From contig JAFIFX010000012.1 of NCBI GenBank assembly GCA_020831805.1, forward strand, positions 1 to 64,000: a DNA stretch of 64,000 nucleotides. The letters run 5' to 3'. The stretch is from Planctomycetota bacterium (lineage in GTDB: Bacteria > Planctomycetota > Phycisphaerae > Phycisphaerales > UBA1924). Shown here piece after piece: positions 52,453 to 61,273 of this stretch (position 1 is its first letter; the number at the start of each line of letters is the position of its first letter). Position numbers and translations under genes: made by a program. The notes under the pieces are model-generated. The model saw only the letters and a list, made by a program, of their open reading frames with translations, was not told where the DNA came from and made no database searches.

Positions 52453-54369
52453 GTGACCCCACCCGAACCGATCCTCGGCATCGACCTCGGCACCACCAAC
52501 TCCCTCGTCGCCATCGCCGACGAGCGCGGCCCGCGTGTCCTGACCGGCGGCGACGCCGACCCCATCCTGCCCTCCGCCGTCCGCTACGACCCCGACGCCG
52601 TCACCGTCGGACGCACCGCGCTGGACGAGGCGCCCCTGCACCCGCGCACCACCGTCACCAGCGTCAAACGCCTGATGGGCCGCTCGCTCGAGGATGTCCG
52701 CCCCGATCTGGACTACCTGGCCTACGAGGTCGTCGAGGGCCCCAACAACACCGCCCGCGTCCGCCTGCCCGACGGGCGCACGCTCACGCCCGAGCAGGTC
52801 TCCGCCGAGGTGCTCAAGGAACTCAAACGCCGCGCCGAGGCCGAACTCGGCCGGCCCGTCCGCAAGGCCGTGGTGACGGTCCCCGCCTATTTCGACGACG
52901 CCCAGCGACAGGCGACGCGCCACGCCGGGCGGATCGCGGGGCTGGAGGTGGTCCGCATCGTCAACGAGCCCACCGCCGCGGCCCTCGCCTACGGCCTGGG
53001 CACGGAACGCGCCGCCGAGCGCAACGCCGGCCCGCGGACGGTCGCCGTCTACGACCTCGGCGGGGGCACCTTCGATGTCTCCATCCTGCGCCTGACCCCC
53101 GGGGGCGGGGGGGGCGGGGGCGGGCCGGACGCAACTGATTTCTTCCAGGTGCTGGCCACCGCGGGCGACACCCGCCTGGGCGGCGACGACATCGACCACG
53201 CGATCGTGGCCCTGCTCGCTGGCGAGATCGGCCTGGAACTGGGCCGGGGCCCCGACGCGCTGGCCTCCCTGCCCCTGGAAACCCGGCGCGCCCTGCTCTC
53301 CTTCGCCCGGGCCGTCAAGCACCGGCTCTCCGACGCCGACGCCGCCCCGGTCGAGATCGACCTGGGCGATGGCCAGGTCTACCGGCGCACGCTGACCCGT
53401 GACGAGCTGGAAACCATCGCCGCCCCGCTGGTCGCACGCTCGCTCAAGGCCTGCGAGCGGGCCATGCGCGACGCGTCGAGGGCCATGAAGGGCGAGCCGG
53501 TCGACACGGTCATCCTCGTCGGCGGGTCCACCCGGATCCCGCTGGTGCGCAGCAAGGTCGGCGCGTTCTTCGGGGTCGAGCCCTACGCCGCGCTCGACCC
53601 GGACCGGGTCGTCGCCCTGGGCGCGGCGGTCCAGGCCTCGATCCTCTCCGGGGCCCGCAAAGGCTCGCTGCTGCTCGATGTGATCCCGCTCTCGCTCGGC
53701 GTCGAGACCGTCGGCGGCGCGGTCGCCAAGCTCATCGTGCGCAACAGCCCCGTCCCGGCCCGGGCCATGGAACGCTTCTCCACCAGCGTCGACGGGCAGA
53801 CCAACGTCAAGCTCAACATCCTTCAGGGCGAGCGCGAGATGGCCCAGGACTGCCGCAGCCTGGGCGCCTTCGAACTCCGCGGCATCCCGCCCATGCCCGC
53901 GGGCATCCCCAAGCTGGAAGTCACCTTCCTGGTCGACGCCAACGGCGTGCTGAGCGTGTCGGCGGTCGAGCAACGCTCGGGCAAACGCGCCGGCATCCAG
54001 ATCGTGCCCAACCACGGCCTGACCGAGGACGAGGTCGAACGCATGGAGGCCGAGAGCCTCACCCACGCACGCGATGACATGCAGCAGCACCGCGTCGTCG
54101 ACCTGATCACCAACTCGAAACTGGACCTGAAGTGGATCGGCGAGCGGTTCGACCGCTACGCGGACCGGCTGGACGACGCCGAGCGGGCCGCGCTGGAATC
54201 GTCCATCGCCGCGCTGCGCGCCTTTGTCGAGCAGGCCGAGACCGACTGGCGGGCGGTCGACGCCAACGCCTTCTACCAGGCCAAGAACGAACTGGACCAG
54301 GCCAGCATCCGCCTGCAGGAGGTGGGCATTGCCGCGTCGCTCCGGGAAGACGCCGACCGGGGCGGGTAG
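52453..54369 (+). CDS. hscA: HscA-type Hsp70 chaperone
   Basis: This 638-residue Hsp70 has ILGIDLGTTNSLVAI, VVTVPAYFDDAQRQATR, IVNEPTAAALAYG, AVYDLGGGTFDVSIL and ILVGGSTRIPLV. The substrate domain block QGEREMAQDCRSLGAFELRGIPP (quoted in part) and VDANGVLSVSA are closer to HscA than DnaK. HscA helps iron-sulfur cluster transfer with HscB and IscU, but no isc gene is nearby. A poly-Gly run (LTPGGGGGGGG) lies in the ATPase domain. The start is taken as GTG 52453; the frame upstream crosses repeat copy C. Confidence 0.88.
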   Translation: MTPPEPILGIDLGTTNSLVAIADERGPRVLTGGDADPILPSAVRYDPDAVTVGRTALDEAPLHPRTTVTSVKRLMGRSLEDVRPDLDYLAYEVVEGPNNTARVRLPDGRTLTPEQVSAEVLKELKRRAEAELGRPVRKAVVTVPAYFDDAQRQATRHAGRIAGLEVVRIVNEPTAAALAYGLGTERAAERNAGPRTVAVYDLGGGTFDVSILRLTPGGGGGGGGPDATDFFQVLATAGDTRLGGDDIDHAIVALLAGEIGLELGRGPDALASLPLETRRALLSFARAVKHRLSDADAAPVEIDLGDGQVYRRTLTRDELETIAAPLVARSLKACERAMRDASRAMKGEPVDTVILVGGSTRIPLVRSKVGAFFGVEPYAALDPDRVVALGAAVQASILSGARKGSLLLDVIPLSLGVETVGGAVAKLIVRNSPVPARAMERFSTSVDGQTNVKLNILQGEREMAQDCRSLGAFELRGIPPMPAGIPKLEVTFLVDANGVLSVSAVEQRSGKRAGIQIVPNHGLTEDEVERMEAESLTHARDDMQQHRVVDLITNSKLDLKWIGERFDRYADRLDDAERAALESSIAALRAFVEQAETDWRAVDANAFYQAKNELDQASIRLQEVGIAASLREDADRGG

Positions 54370-54456
54370 GGATCGTGCGGCCCGGACGGCAGGTATCGGA
54401 CTTGGATCCCGTGCCGGCGGCCCCCACCGCGCGGGTTTCGGACCGATGCAGGTTCC

Positions 54457-55677
54457 ATGAAACCCGCGATCCTTCTGATGCTTGTGATCGCCTGGTCCGC
54501 CTCCGGCGCCTGGGCCAAAACCTACTATGTCAGCCCCGACGGGAACGACCAGCAACCGGGCGTTTCGCACGCGACGGCCTGGCGGACACTGTCCCACGCC
54601 ATCAGCCGGGTCGGGCCGGGGGACACGATCTATGTCGGCGCCGGGCGATACCAGGGCCAGCTCTACATGAATCGGTTCGCCGGGACCGAGGCCGCGCCGA
54701 TCCGATTCATCGCCGACACGACCGGCGAACACCTTCGCAACGATGGCGGCGTGGTCGAGCTCGTGAATGGGTCCGGCCTGCTCTACATGAAGGACAGCCA
54801 CCATGTCCACTTCATCGGTTTCCACATGGAAAGCAACTCCGGCACACTGGTGTACAACGACGGTTCGAACGGTCTTGTGTTTGAGGATTGCACCATCGTG
54901 TCCGGCGGCGGCGCGCTCCACGCGAACCGGGCCGACAACTGGGTCGTGCGCCGCTGCGACATCACCGCCAACGGGCACGGTGTCTACGCCGCCAGCGCAT
55001 CGATGACCCTGACGGACACCACCATCCGCGTGACCAACACATCGAACTCACCGCTGCACGGGGCGAACAACTCGACGCTGTCCGCCGATCGGGTTACGCT
55101 GCTCGGCGGCGGCCATGTCGTGTATCTGGCTGGAGGCCGCCTGACACTGACCAACGCCGTGCTCGCCGGGGGGCGTCAGACCGCCATCCACGGGGCCAAC
55201 TCACCGGCCGTGACACTGGTGCAATGCACCGTGTACGGTGTGGGCGGGGACGGGATCTACGCGGCGGGCGGGAGATGGACCATCCGCAACACCATCATCA
55301 GCAATCCCCGGCGGTACGCGTTCTTCCGAGCCAACAACGCGGCGTTCCATGAATCCCACGGGCTGTACCACGGCTGGGGCCAGGCGTTGGCCTACGGGTT
55401 CACGCCCAGCGATCCGGTGCTGGAGGATCCGGGCTTCGTGAACGCGGGCGGTGGGGACTTCCGGCTCGCCGCGGGCTCCCCGGCGATCGACGCGGGGGCG
55501 GACATGTCGGCCCACACCACGGTCGACCGGCTGGGTCTCGCCCGCCCGCACGGCGCTGGGTGGGACATCGGCGCGTTCGAGTTCGCCAGCGAGGCGGGGC
55601 CCGAGGAGGACGATGGTCCTGGGGTCCGGCGCCGCGTGGTGCGCTGGCGGGAGGTCTCGCCGCTGGGCGAGCCGTAA
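54457..55677 (+). CDS. exported right-handed parallel beta-helix protein
   Basis: This 406-residue protein has a signal peptide (to about SGAWA, residue 20). The DUF1565-like start TYYVSPDGNDQQPGVSHATA is followed by WRTLSHAISRVGPGDTIYVG, typical of pectate-lyase-like beta-helix proteins. About ten short beta-helix coils run from 60 to 320, and the DPGFVNAGGGDFRLAAGSPAIDAG cap (quoted in part) is a common planctomycete ending. The C-terminus is basic. It may bind or degrade polysaccharide; no catalytic residues are identified. Converging on tdh. Confidence 0.85.
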   Translation: MKPAILLMLVIAWSASGAWAKTYYVSPDGNDQQPGVSHATAWRTLSHAISRVGPGDTIYVGAGRYQGQLYMNRFAGTEAAPIRFIADTTGEHLRNDGGVVELVNGSGLLYMKDSHHVHFIGFHMESNSGTLVYNDGSNGLVFEDCTIVSGGGALHANRADNWVVRRCDITANGHGVYAASASMTLTDTTIRVTNTSNSPLHGANNSTLSADRVTLLGGGHVVYLAGGRLTLTNAVLAGGRQTAIHGANSPAVTLVQCTVYGVGGDGIYAAGGRWTIRNTIISNPRRYAFFRANNAAFHESHGLYHGWGQALAYGFTPSDPVLEDPGFVNAGGGDFRLAAGSPAIDAGADMSAHTTVDRLGLARPHGAGWDIGAFEFASEAGPEEDDGPGVRRRVVRWREVSPLGEP

Positions 55678-55687
55678 GCCCGCGGGC

Positions 55688-56788
55688 TCACCGCTGCATG
55701 TCGAGCAGGACCTTGATGCCTTCGCCGGAGATCATGGTCTCGAAGGCCTTCTCGTACTCGGCCATGGGGAACTGGTGGGTGACGATGTCGCCCAGTTCCA
55801 GGCGGCCGGAGAGGAGCAGCTTCTCCATCTGGTACCAGGTGTCCCACATCTTCCGTCCGTTGATGCCCAGGACAGTGCAGCCCTTGAAGATGATGTGGCT
55901 GTTGAAGTCGAAGGTGACCTGCTTGGCGGGCAGGCCGAGCAGGGCGGCGGTGCCGCCGTTGCGCAGGGCGCGGAAGCCCTGGTCCATCGCGCTGGGGGCG
56001 CCGGACATCTCCAGCAGCACATCGACGCCCTCGTAGGTCTCCTTGCGGACGCGTTTGACGAACGAGTCGTCGCGGGCGTCGAAGGCCTCGGCGGCGCCGA
56101 GCTTGCGGGCCAGTTCCAGGCGGGGCGGGTTGACATCGGTGCAGTAGATCCGTGCGGCGCCCGCGGCCCGGGCGACCGTGACGGCCATCAGGCCGATGAT
56201 GCCCACCCCCGAGATCAGCACCGTCTTGGCGGACACGCCCGCGGCCATGACGGTGTGCACGGCGTTGCCCAGCGGGTCCATGATGGCGGCGTGCTCGTCG
56301 GGGATGTCCTTGTGGATCGGCCAGACATTCGACTCGGGCACCACGATGTGGTCGGCGAAGCAGCCGTCGCGGTCGATGCCGAAGATGGTGGTGTCGCTGG
56401 CGATGTGGGCGTTGCCGGTGCGGCTGTTGTAGTCCGCGCCCGAGGTCAGGTGGCCCTCGGCGGAAACACGCTGGCCGGGCTGCCACTGGGTGACGGCCGA
56501 GCCGACCTTGTCGATGACGCCCACGAACTCGTGCCCGGTGATGATGCCGACCGGGACACGGGAGGCGGACCAGTCATCCCATTCCCAGATGTGCCGGTCG
56601 GTGCCGCAGATGCCGGCCTTGCGGACCTTGATGCGGACATCGCGGGGGCCGGGCTCGGGTACGGGGCGGTCGTCGACGAGGCGGAGACCGGGGCCGGCGT
56701 GGTGCTTGATCAGGCCCCGCATGGTGCCGCCGGCGGGGCTGGCGGTCCCGGCGGCGGCGGGCTGGTCGGCTGGGGGGGCGCTGGGCAT
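55688..56788 (-). CDS. tdh: L-threonine 3-dehydrogenase-like MDR enzyme lacking structural zinc
   Basis: This 366-residue medium-chain dehydrogenase aligns with Tdh throughout. The catalytic zinc ligands are present (C61 in GICGTD, H86-E87 in GHEFVG), as is the NAD motif GVGIIG. The four structural-zinc cysteines are all missing: in the loop GHLTSGADYNSRTGNAHIA they are S116, D119, S122 and A130. Tdh oxidises threonine to 2-amino-3-oxobutyrate. A GGAG six bases before ATG 56788 supports this start; the usual Tdh N-terminus begins at 56722. Divergent from the secretion operon. Confidence 0.85.
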   Translation of the reverse strand: MPSAPPADQPAAAGTASPAGGTMRGLIKHHAGPGLRLVDDRPVPEPGPRDVRIKVRKAGICGTDRHIWEWDDWSASRVPVGIITGHEFVGVIDKVGSAVTQWQPGQRVSAEGHLTSGADYNSRTGNAHIASDTTIFGIDRDGCFADHIVVPESNVWPIHKDIPDEHAAIMDPLGNAVHTVMAAGVSAKTVLISGVGIIGLMAVTVARAAGAARIYCTDVNPPRLELARKLGAAEAFDARDDSFVKRVRKETYEGVDVLLEMSGAPSAMDQGFRALRNGGTAALLGLPAKQVTFDFNSHIIFKGCTVLGINGRKMWDTWYQMEKLLLSGRLELGDIVTHQFPMAEYEKAFETMISGEGIKVLLDMQR

Positions 56789-57040
56789 CGTGGCTCCGAT
56801 CGGACGGGGTCCGGGGCTGCGGCCCGATTTGGGGGGTCGGACCGGTTGGATTGCAAGCCGCGCGGGTGGGGCTGCGTTCATATTGTGGATTGGTCGGGCG
56901 GGCCGATCAACAGTCCGGCCCGGTCCGTACCAATGATGGTCGCATGAGGCCCGGATCGGGCGCATGATGTATCACTGCACCCCGGGGCGGCGTGGAGCCG
57001 TCCGGATATCGTCCCGGTCGCCCTGGAGCCGTCAGACCCG

Positions 57041-58243
57041 ATGAGCCGAGCCGCCGCCACAACCGGATCCTTCGTGTACCTGGCCAACAAGTCCGGCGGA
57101 GGGCGTGCTGTCGGCATCCGGCGGGCGCGGTCCGAGCGGGCGCTGGCCGAGGCCCTGCGGCGGGAGCGGCAGGTGCTGCAGCGGACCTGGAAACTGCCCG
57201 TCTCATCCGGGAAGGACAGTTTTTTTAACTTATCGGACCAAGAAGCCCTGAATACCCAGCTCGCCACGCTGCTCTCCCGCGGCGTCCCGCTGGTCGACGC
57301 CCTTGAGGTGGCCTCGACGGTGGTGTCGAACAAGTCGGCGGACCGGGTGCTGCGGATGCGCGATGCGGTGGCCTCGGGCAAGTCGTTCGCCGAGGCCTGC
57401 GAGCAGGTTGGGGCGTTCGACGAGGTGGCGATCGCGGTGTACCGGGCGGGCGAGCGGACGGGCGACCTGGCCGGGGCCTCGTCCCAACTGGGAGAAAACG
57501 CCCAACGGATCCGTGCGGTGGCGGGCAAGGCCATCACGATGCTGATCTACCCGATCGTGGTGCTGAGCATCGCGGCGGGGGCGGTGCTGATGCTGCTGAC
57601 GGTGGTGGTGCCCATGATCGGCAACGCCATGATCACGGCGGGGGTGGACCTGCCCTTGTTCACGCGGATCGTGCTGGCGATCGGGCTATTCATCCGCGGT
57701 AACGCGCTGATCCTGCTGGCGGTTCTGGCGGTGGCGCTGGTGCTGGCGGTGGCGATGCGTTCGGCGATCGCGGCGGGGGCGATGGGCCTGGTCCGCCGGC
57801 TGCCGGGGGTCAAGGCGGTGATCAAGCACCAGGAGCTGGCGCGGTTCTTCTCGGTGATGGGGGCGATGACGCGCTCGGGCATCCCGCTGGCGGACGCGCT
57901 GGCGGTGAGCACGAAGGCGATCGGCGACAAGGCGATGGCGCGGGACCTGACGCGGCTGCGGTCGCGGCTGGTGGAGGGCGGGGTGTTCCGCACGCTGGTC
58001 GAGCGGGTGGACAGCCTGCCGCAGGCGACGCGCCGGCTGCTGATCGCGGCGGACCAGGGGGGTGAGCTTGATTCGGCGTTCAACGCGCTGGCCAAGGACC
58101 ATGCGCACGAAGTGGATACGCGGACGGGCCGGCTGATGGCCGTGCTCGAGCCGCTGCTGATCGTGATCCTGTTCGCGATCATCGGCGTGGTGATCGTGTC
58201 GGTGATGCTGCCGATGTTCACGGTGACCAGCCAGGCGCTTTAG
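57041..58243 (+). CDS. gspF: type II secretion inner-membrane protein F
   Basis: This 400-residue protein has two T2SS-F domains, each with the LATLLSRGVPLVDALEVAS-type helix (QLATLLSRGVPLVDAL and VMGAMTRSGIPLADAL), and three membrane helices (about 165-195, 215-240 and 365-390). GspF/PilC sits in the inner-membrane platform beneath the pseudopilus and contacts the GspE ATPase. It opens an eight-gene run. An AT-rich spot with seven T and a rare TTA codon lies at 57220-57232 within the coding sequence. Confidence 0.9.
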   Translation: MSRAAATTGSFVYLANKSGGGRAVGIRRARSERALAEALRRERQVLQRTWKLPVSSGKDSFFNLSDQEALNTQLATLLSRGVPLVDALEVASTVVSNKSADRVLRMRDAVASGKSFAEACEQVGAFDEVAIAVYRAGERTGDLAGASSQLGENAQRIRAVAGKAITMLIYPIVVLSIAAGAVLMLLTVVVPMIGNAMITAGVDLPLFTRIVLAIGLFIRGNALILLAVLAVALVLAVAMRSAIAAGAMGLVRRLPGVKAVIKHQELARFFSVMGAMTRSGIPLADALAVSTKAIGDKAMARDLTRLRSRLVEGGVFRTLVERVDSLPQATRRLLIAADQGGELDSAFNALAKDHAHEVDTRTGRLMAVLEPLLIVILFAIIGVVIVSVMLPMFTVTSQAL

Positions 58244-58298
58244 AGGGCACAAGAACCGAGCGCCGGGCGACCCGGCGGGATGATCCAAGGAGATAGCG

Positions 58299-58706
58299 AT
58301 GACCTTCCGTACCCGACGACACACGGCCCGCCCGGCGTTCTCGCTGATCGAGATCGTGGCGGTGATCCTGCTGATCGGCATCCTGGCCGCGGGGGCGGCG
58401 GTGGCCGTGCTGCCGCAGGTGGCCCGGGCGCGTGTGAACGCGACGAAGAACTCGATGCAGACGATCCGGACACAGATCAACAGCTACATGGTCGAGCACT
58501 CCGCGCCGCCCAGCTCGCTGCAGGTGCTGGTCGGACCGTATCTGGAGCCGGGTTCGGACGTGGACGCGTGGGGCACGCCCTATTACTACCGCGTGACCGC
58601 GAGCGGGGACCGGCCGTACGAGCTGATCAGCGCCGGGCCGGACCGGGACTTCTCTACACCGGAAGACAACATCAATGTCTGGGACCTGACCAGCGGATCG
58701 AACTGA
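58299..58706 (+). CDS. gspG: major pseudopilin GspG
   Basis: This 135-residue protein has the prepilin leader ending RPA, then FSLIEIVAVILLIGILAA with Glu at +5 and Ala rather than Gly before the cut. The C-terminus has the GspG pattern DAWGTPYYYRV and the calcium-loop ending ISAGPDRDFSTPEDNINVW. GspG forms the main shaft of the pseudopilus. It follows gspF by 55 bases, with a GGAG ribosome site (CAAGGAGA). Confidence 0.93.
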   Translation: MTFRTRRHTARPAFSLIEIVAVILLIGILAAGAAVAVLPQVARARVNATKNSMQTIRTQINSYMVEHSAPPSSLQVLVGPYLEPGSDVDAWGTPYYYRVTASGDRPYELISAGPDRDFSTPEDNINVWDLTSGSN

Positions 58707-58710
58707 CCGG

Positions 58711-59304
58711 ATGACCGCGCGGAGCCCCCATCTCGCACGCCGCATGCTGCGCCGCAAGGCGCGGGGCGTGACCTTCGTCGAGTCGGTGCTCGGGGTGGTG
58801 CTGCTGGGGCTGGTCACGGCGTCGCTGGCCGGCGCGGTGGCGTTCATGCGCAACAACCAGGCCCGGCTTGAGCAGCGCCTCGGCGCGGCCGAGCTGGCCA
58901 ACCGGCTGATCCTCCAGTTCATCGACGACGACGAGTCCCTGCCCAGCCGGGCGCTGCCGATCGAGTACGGCGACCGGCTCTTCCGCTGGTCGATGGACCA
59001 GCAGCGCGTGCGCTTCAACACGCGCACCAGCGGCACCGGCGGCGGGAACGAGGGCATCGGCGGGGGCGTGTCGCTCGACCGCATCCAGCTCGTCACCGTC
59101 CGCGTGTGGCTCGCGCCCGAGTCCGGCGGCACGCGGGACTTCAACCCCGAGACGCCCAACGCGGTCATCACCCGCCTGATCGACCCGCTGGCCTTCTCGA
59201 ACCCGGATTCGCTCCAGACGCTCATCGAGTCCCCCGGCGGGATCGAGCGGCTGATGAACCGCCTGATGGAGCTGGAAGCGGGCACCGGGGGAGGATCGCG
59301 ATGA
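58711..59304 (+). CDS. minor pseudopilin (GspI-like)
   Basis: This 197-residue protein has a 19-residue basic leader and the cut site G-VTFVESVLGVVLLGLV, with Glu at +5. The rest is soluble, including FRWSMDQQRVRF and a Gly-rich loop (about 111-120). By position between GspG and a GspJ-like gene it is most likely the GspI equivalent of the tip complex; sequence alone does not prove which. Its stop overlaps the next start (ATGA). Confidence 0.78.
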   Translation: MTARSPHLARRMLRRKARGVTFVESVLGVVLLGLVTASLAGAVAFMRNNQARLEQRLGAAELANRLILQFIDDDESLPSRALPIEYGDRLFRWSMDQQRVRFNTRTSGTGGGNEGIGGGVSLDRIQLVTVRVWLAPESGGTRDFNPETPNAVITRLIDPLAFSNPDSLQTLIESPGGIERLMNRLMELEAGTGGGSR

Positions 59305-60365
59305 ACCGGGTACGACGCGGCTTTACGCTGATCGAGACGGTGCTGGCGGCGGTCGTCGGGGCCATGGTCCTGCTGGGCTGCGTCTCGGTGTTCATGGCGA
59401 CCAACCGCGCCGAGCGGGCGTTCGGGCAGCGGTACGAGCGCACCAGCGAGATGTGGACCACCCAGCTCGCGTTCCGACGCAGCTTCATGCAGCTGCTGAT
59501 GGAAGAGCAGCCGCAGACCGCCCAAGCGGCCCAGGCCGCCGAAGATCAGGACCTCTACCCGCGGGTCCTGCTGACGCGCGACGCGGCGATGCCGGCGGAT
59601 GCGGCCCAGCTCTACGGCTGGCACCCGCAGCGGCTGGAGATCACCGTGGCACGCTCGCCGGTGCCCTCGATCCTCGGGTCGCAGCTCGGCTCGTGGCTCG
59701 TCGAGGCGGACCGGGCCAACTCACTGGACTTCACCTCGTCGGACCTGTCGTCGGGCGCGATCCGCGGCGTGTTCGAGCTGCGTCCGAGCGGGACGCGCGA
59801 GCTGCTGATGGCCGAGCTGGGTCTGGCCGATCCGGACCCGCGCCTGCGGCGCCGGATGGAGACCGATCCGCCACGCGGGTGGACGCTGTGGTGGCGTCCG
59901 ATGCTGAGCACCGAGCTGGCCGAGCTGGACGCGGGCTTCGGGCCGCGGGCCGATACCGCGGGCTCGCCCGAAGAGATGCGCCGGCGGCTCGCGGGCGCGA
60001 TCAGGCTGCTGGGCGGGATCGATGTGATGACCTGGGAGGTGTACAAGGGCGGGCAGATGGTCCGCGACTACGCCGCGAGGACCATCCCGGACCTGCCCGC
60101 GTTCATCCAGCTCGAGGTGCTGCTGCTCAACGGGCAGTACGCCAGTTGGATGTTCGAGATCGGCTGGACCGCGGGCGAGGACCCGATCCCGGCCGGCTCG
60201 GGGCCCGGCGCGGGCGACGATCCCGACGCGCCAGGGCCCGGCGGACCCGGCGGGCCGGCCGGACCGGGTGGCCCCGGCGGTCCGGGCGCACCCGGACGGC
60301 CCGGCGGGCGTCAGCCGCCCGGCAACGCCTTTGATGTCGGCGGCGCGAGGAGGTCGGATCGGTGA
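59301..60365 (+). CDS. minor pseudopilin (GspJ-like) with collagen-like tail
   Basis: This 354-residue protein has the leader and helix RRGFTLIETVLAAVVGAMVL. A soluble domain runs to about residue 290 (GQYASWMFEIGW is near its end). The C-terminal 64 residues, beginning AGEDPIPAGSG, contain Gly-Pro-X repeats (GPGGPGGPAGPGGPG..., about 311-340), which is unusual for a minor pseudopilin. A GGAGG precedes ATG 59301. It is the probable GspJ equivalent by position. The next gene overlaps by four bases. Confidence 0.78.
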   Translation: MNRVRRGFTLIETVLAAVVGAMVLLGCVSVFMATNRAERAFGQRYERTSEMWTTQLAFRRSFMQLLMEEQPQTAQAAQAAEDQDLYPRVLLTRDAAMPADAAQLYGWHPQRLEITVARSPVPSILGSQLGSWLVEADRANSLDFTSSDLSSGAIRGVFELRPSGTRELLMAELGLADPDPRLRRRMETDPPRGWTLWWRPMLSTELAELDAGFGPRADTAGSPEEMRRRLAGAIRLLGGIDVMTWEVYKGGQMVRDYAARTIPDLPAFIQLEVLLLNGQYASWMFEIGWTAGEDPIPAGSGPGAGDDPDAPGPGGPGGPAGPGGPGGPGAPGRPGGRQPPGNAFDVGGARRSDR

Positions 60366-61246
60366 TGCCCCGCCACGCCATCCTGAACACCCCGGCCCGC
60401 CGGCGCGCGTTCGTCATGCCGATGGTGCTGCTCGCACTGATGGTGGTCGGGCTGGGCATCGGCGTGTCGCTGACGCGCTTCGCAGCGGAGACGCGGGTGG
60501 TGTCGCGCCAGATCCGCGCGTACCACGAGCACCACTCGGGCATGGGCCTGCAGGAAGCGATCGGCGCGTGGCTCAAGCAGCAGACCGGACGCGCGATCCC
60601 GGACATCATCGACCCGGCCACCGGCCACGCGATGGACATCGAGCTGGCCGACGGGTCGGTCGTGTCGGTGTACCTGCGTGACGGCCAGGGCACGGTGCTG
60701 GGCGATCTCTCGGCGGTGCAGCCGGCGCAGCTCGACGAGGCGGCCCGGGTGCTGCGGGGGCTGATGACCACGACCCGCCAGGACGAGTTCGCCCGCCTGA
60801 CCCGCTCGGTCGGCCCCCCGGCCGTCTCGGTCAACGGGGCTTCCGACGAGGTGATCCGGGCCGTGGCCAGCGCGGTGGCCGGCGATCAGGGCGACGCGTT
60901 CGCCCACGAAATCCTCCGCGCCCGCGCCCGGGCCGGGCAGGTGACGCGCCAGGACATCACCACGGCCGTGGGCAACGCGGGGCTGACCAACGAGCAGCGG
61001 GTGGCCGCCCTGCGGATGCTGGCCACGGATATCGAGTTGTGGGCGATCGTGGTCGAGCTTCGGGGCGGCCGCGGGATGGACCGGGGCAGGGTGATCTCCC
61101 GGTACGGGGGGCTGGCCCGGCTGCGGGTCGGTTCGACCCGGCGGGGCGGGGCGGGCAATGCGACCGACTTTGGTACGTTCCTCACCTGGCGGGAGTTGAG
61201 CACCGAGGCGGGCGATATCGGGCTGCACGATCTTGACGACCGGTAA
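60362..61246 (+). CDS. GspK-like minor pseudopilin
   Basis: This 294-residue protein has an N-terminal basic leader RRRAFVMPMVLLALMVVGLGIGVSL (quoted in part). It lacks the Glu at +5, a feature also of GspK, and has a mostly helical soluble domain (about 90-250, including VNGASDEVIRAVASA, the helical SAM-like insertion of GspK). GspK caps the pseudopilus tip. The start is taken as GTG 60362, eight bases after GAGGAGG; ATG 60365 is possible. Confidence 0.72.
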   Translation: MMPRHAILNTPARRRAFVMPMVLLALMVVGLGIGVSLTRFAAETRVVSRQIRAYHEHHSGMGLQEAIGAWLKQQTGRAIPDIIDPATGHAMDIELADGSVVSVYLRDGQGTVLGDLSAVQPAQLDEAARVLRGLMTTTRQDEFARLTRSVGPPAVSVNGASDEVIRAVASAVAGDQGDAFAHEILRARARAGQVTRQDITTAVGNAGLTNEQRVAALRMLATDIELWAIVVELRGGRGMDRGRVISRYGGLARLRVGSTRRGGAGNATDFGTFLTWRELSTEAGDIGLHDLDDR

Positions 61247-61273
61247 TGCGTAAACTCCTGGGAGGACGCGACC

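Noticed and set aside
53100..53127. Poly-Gly run in the Hsp70 ATPase domain as a possible frameshift
   Set aside because: The frame stays open and conserved motifs continue on both sides, so it is read as a loop insertion.
52441..54978. An 845-codon frame antisense to the Hsp70 gene
   Set aside because: Shadow of hscA and the beta-helix gene; no domain and shadow-type composition.
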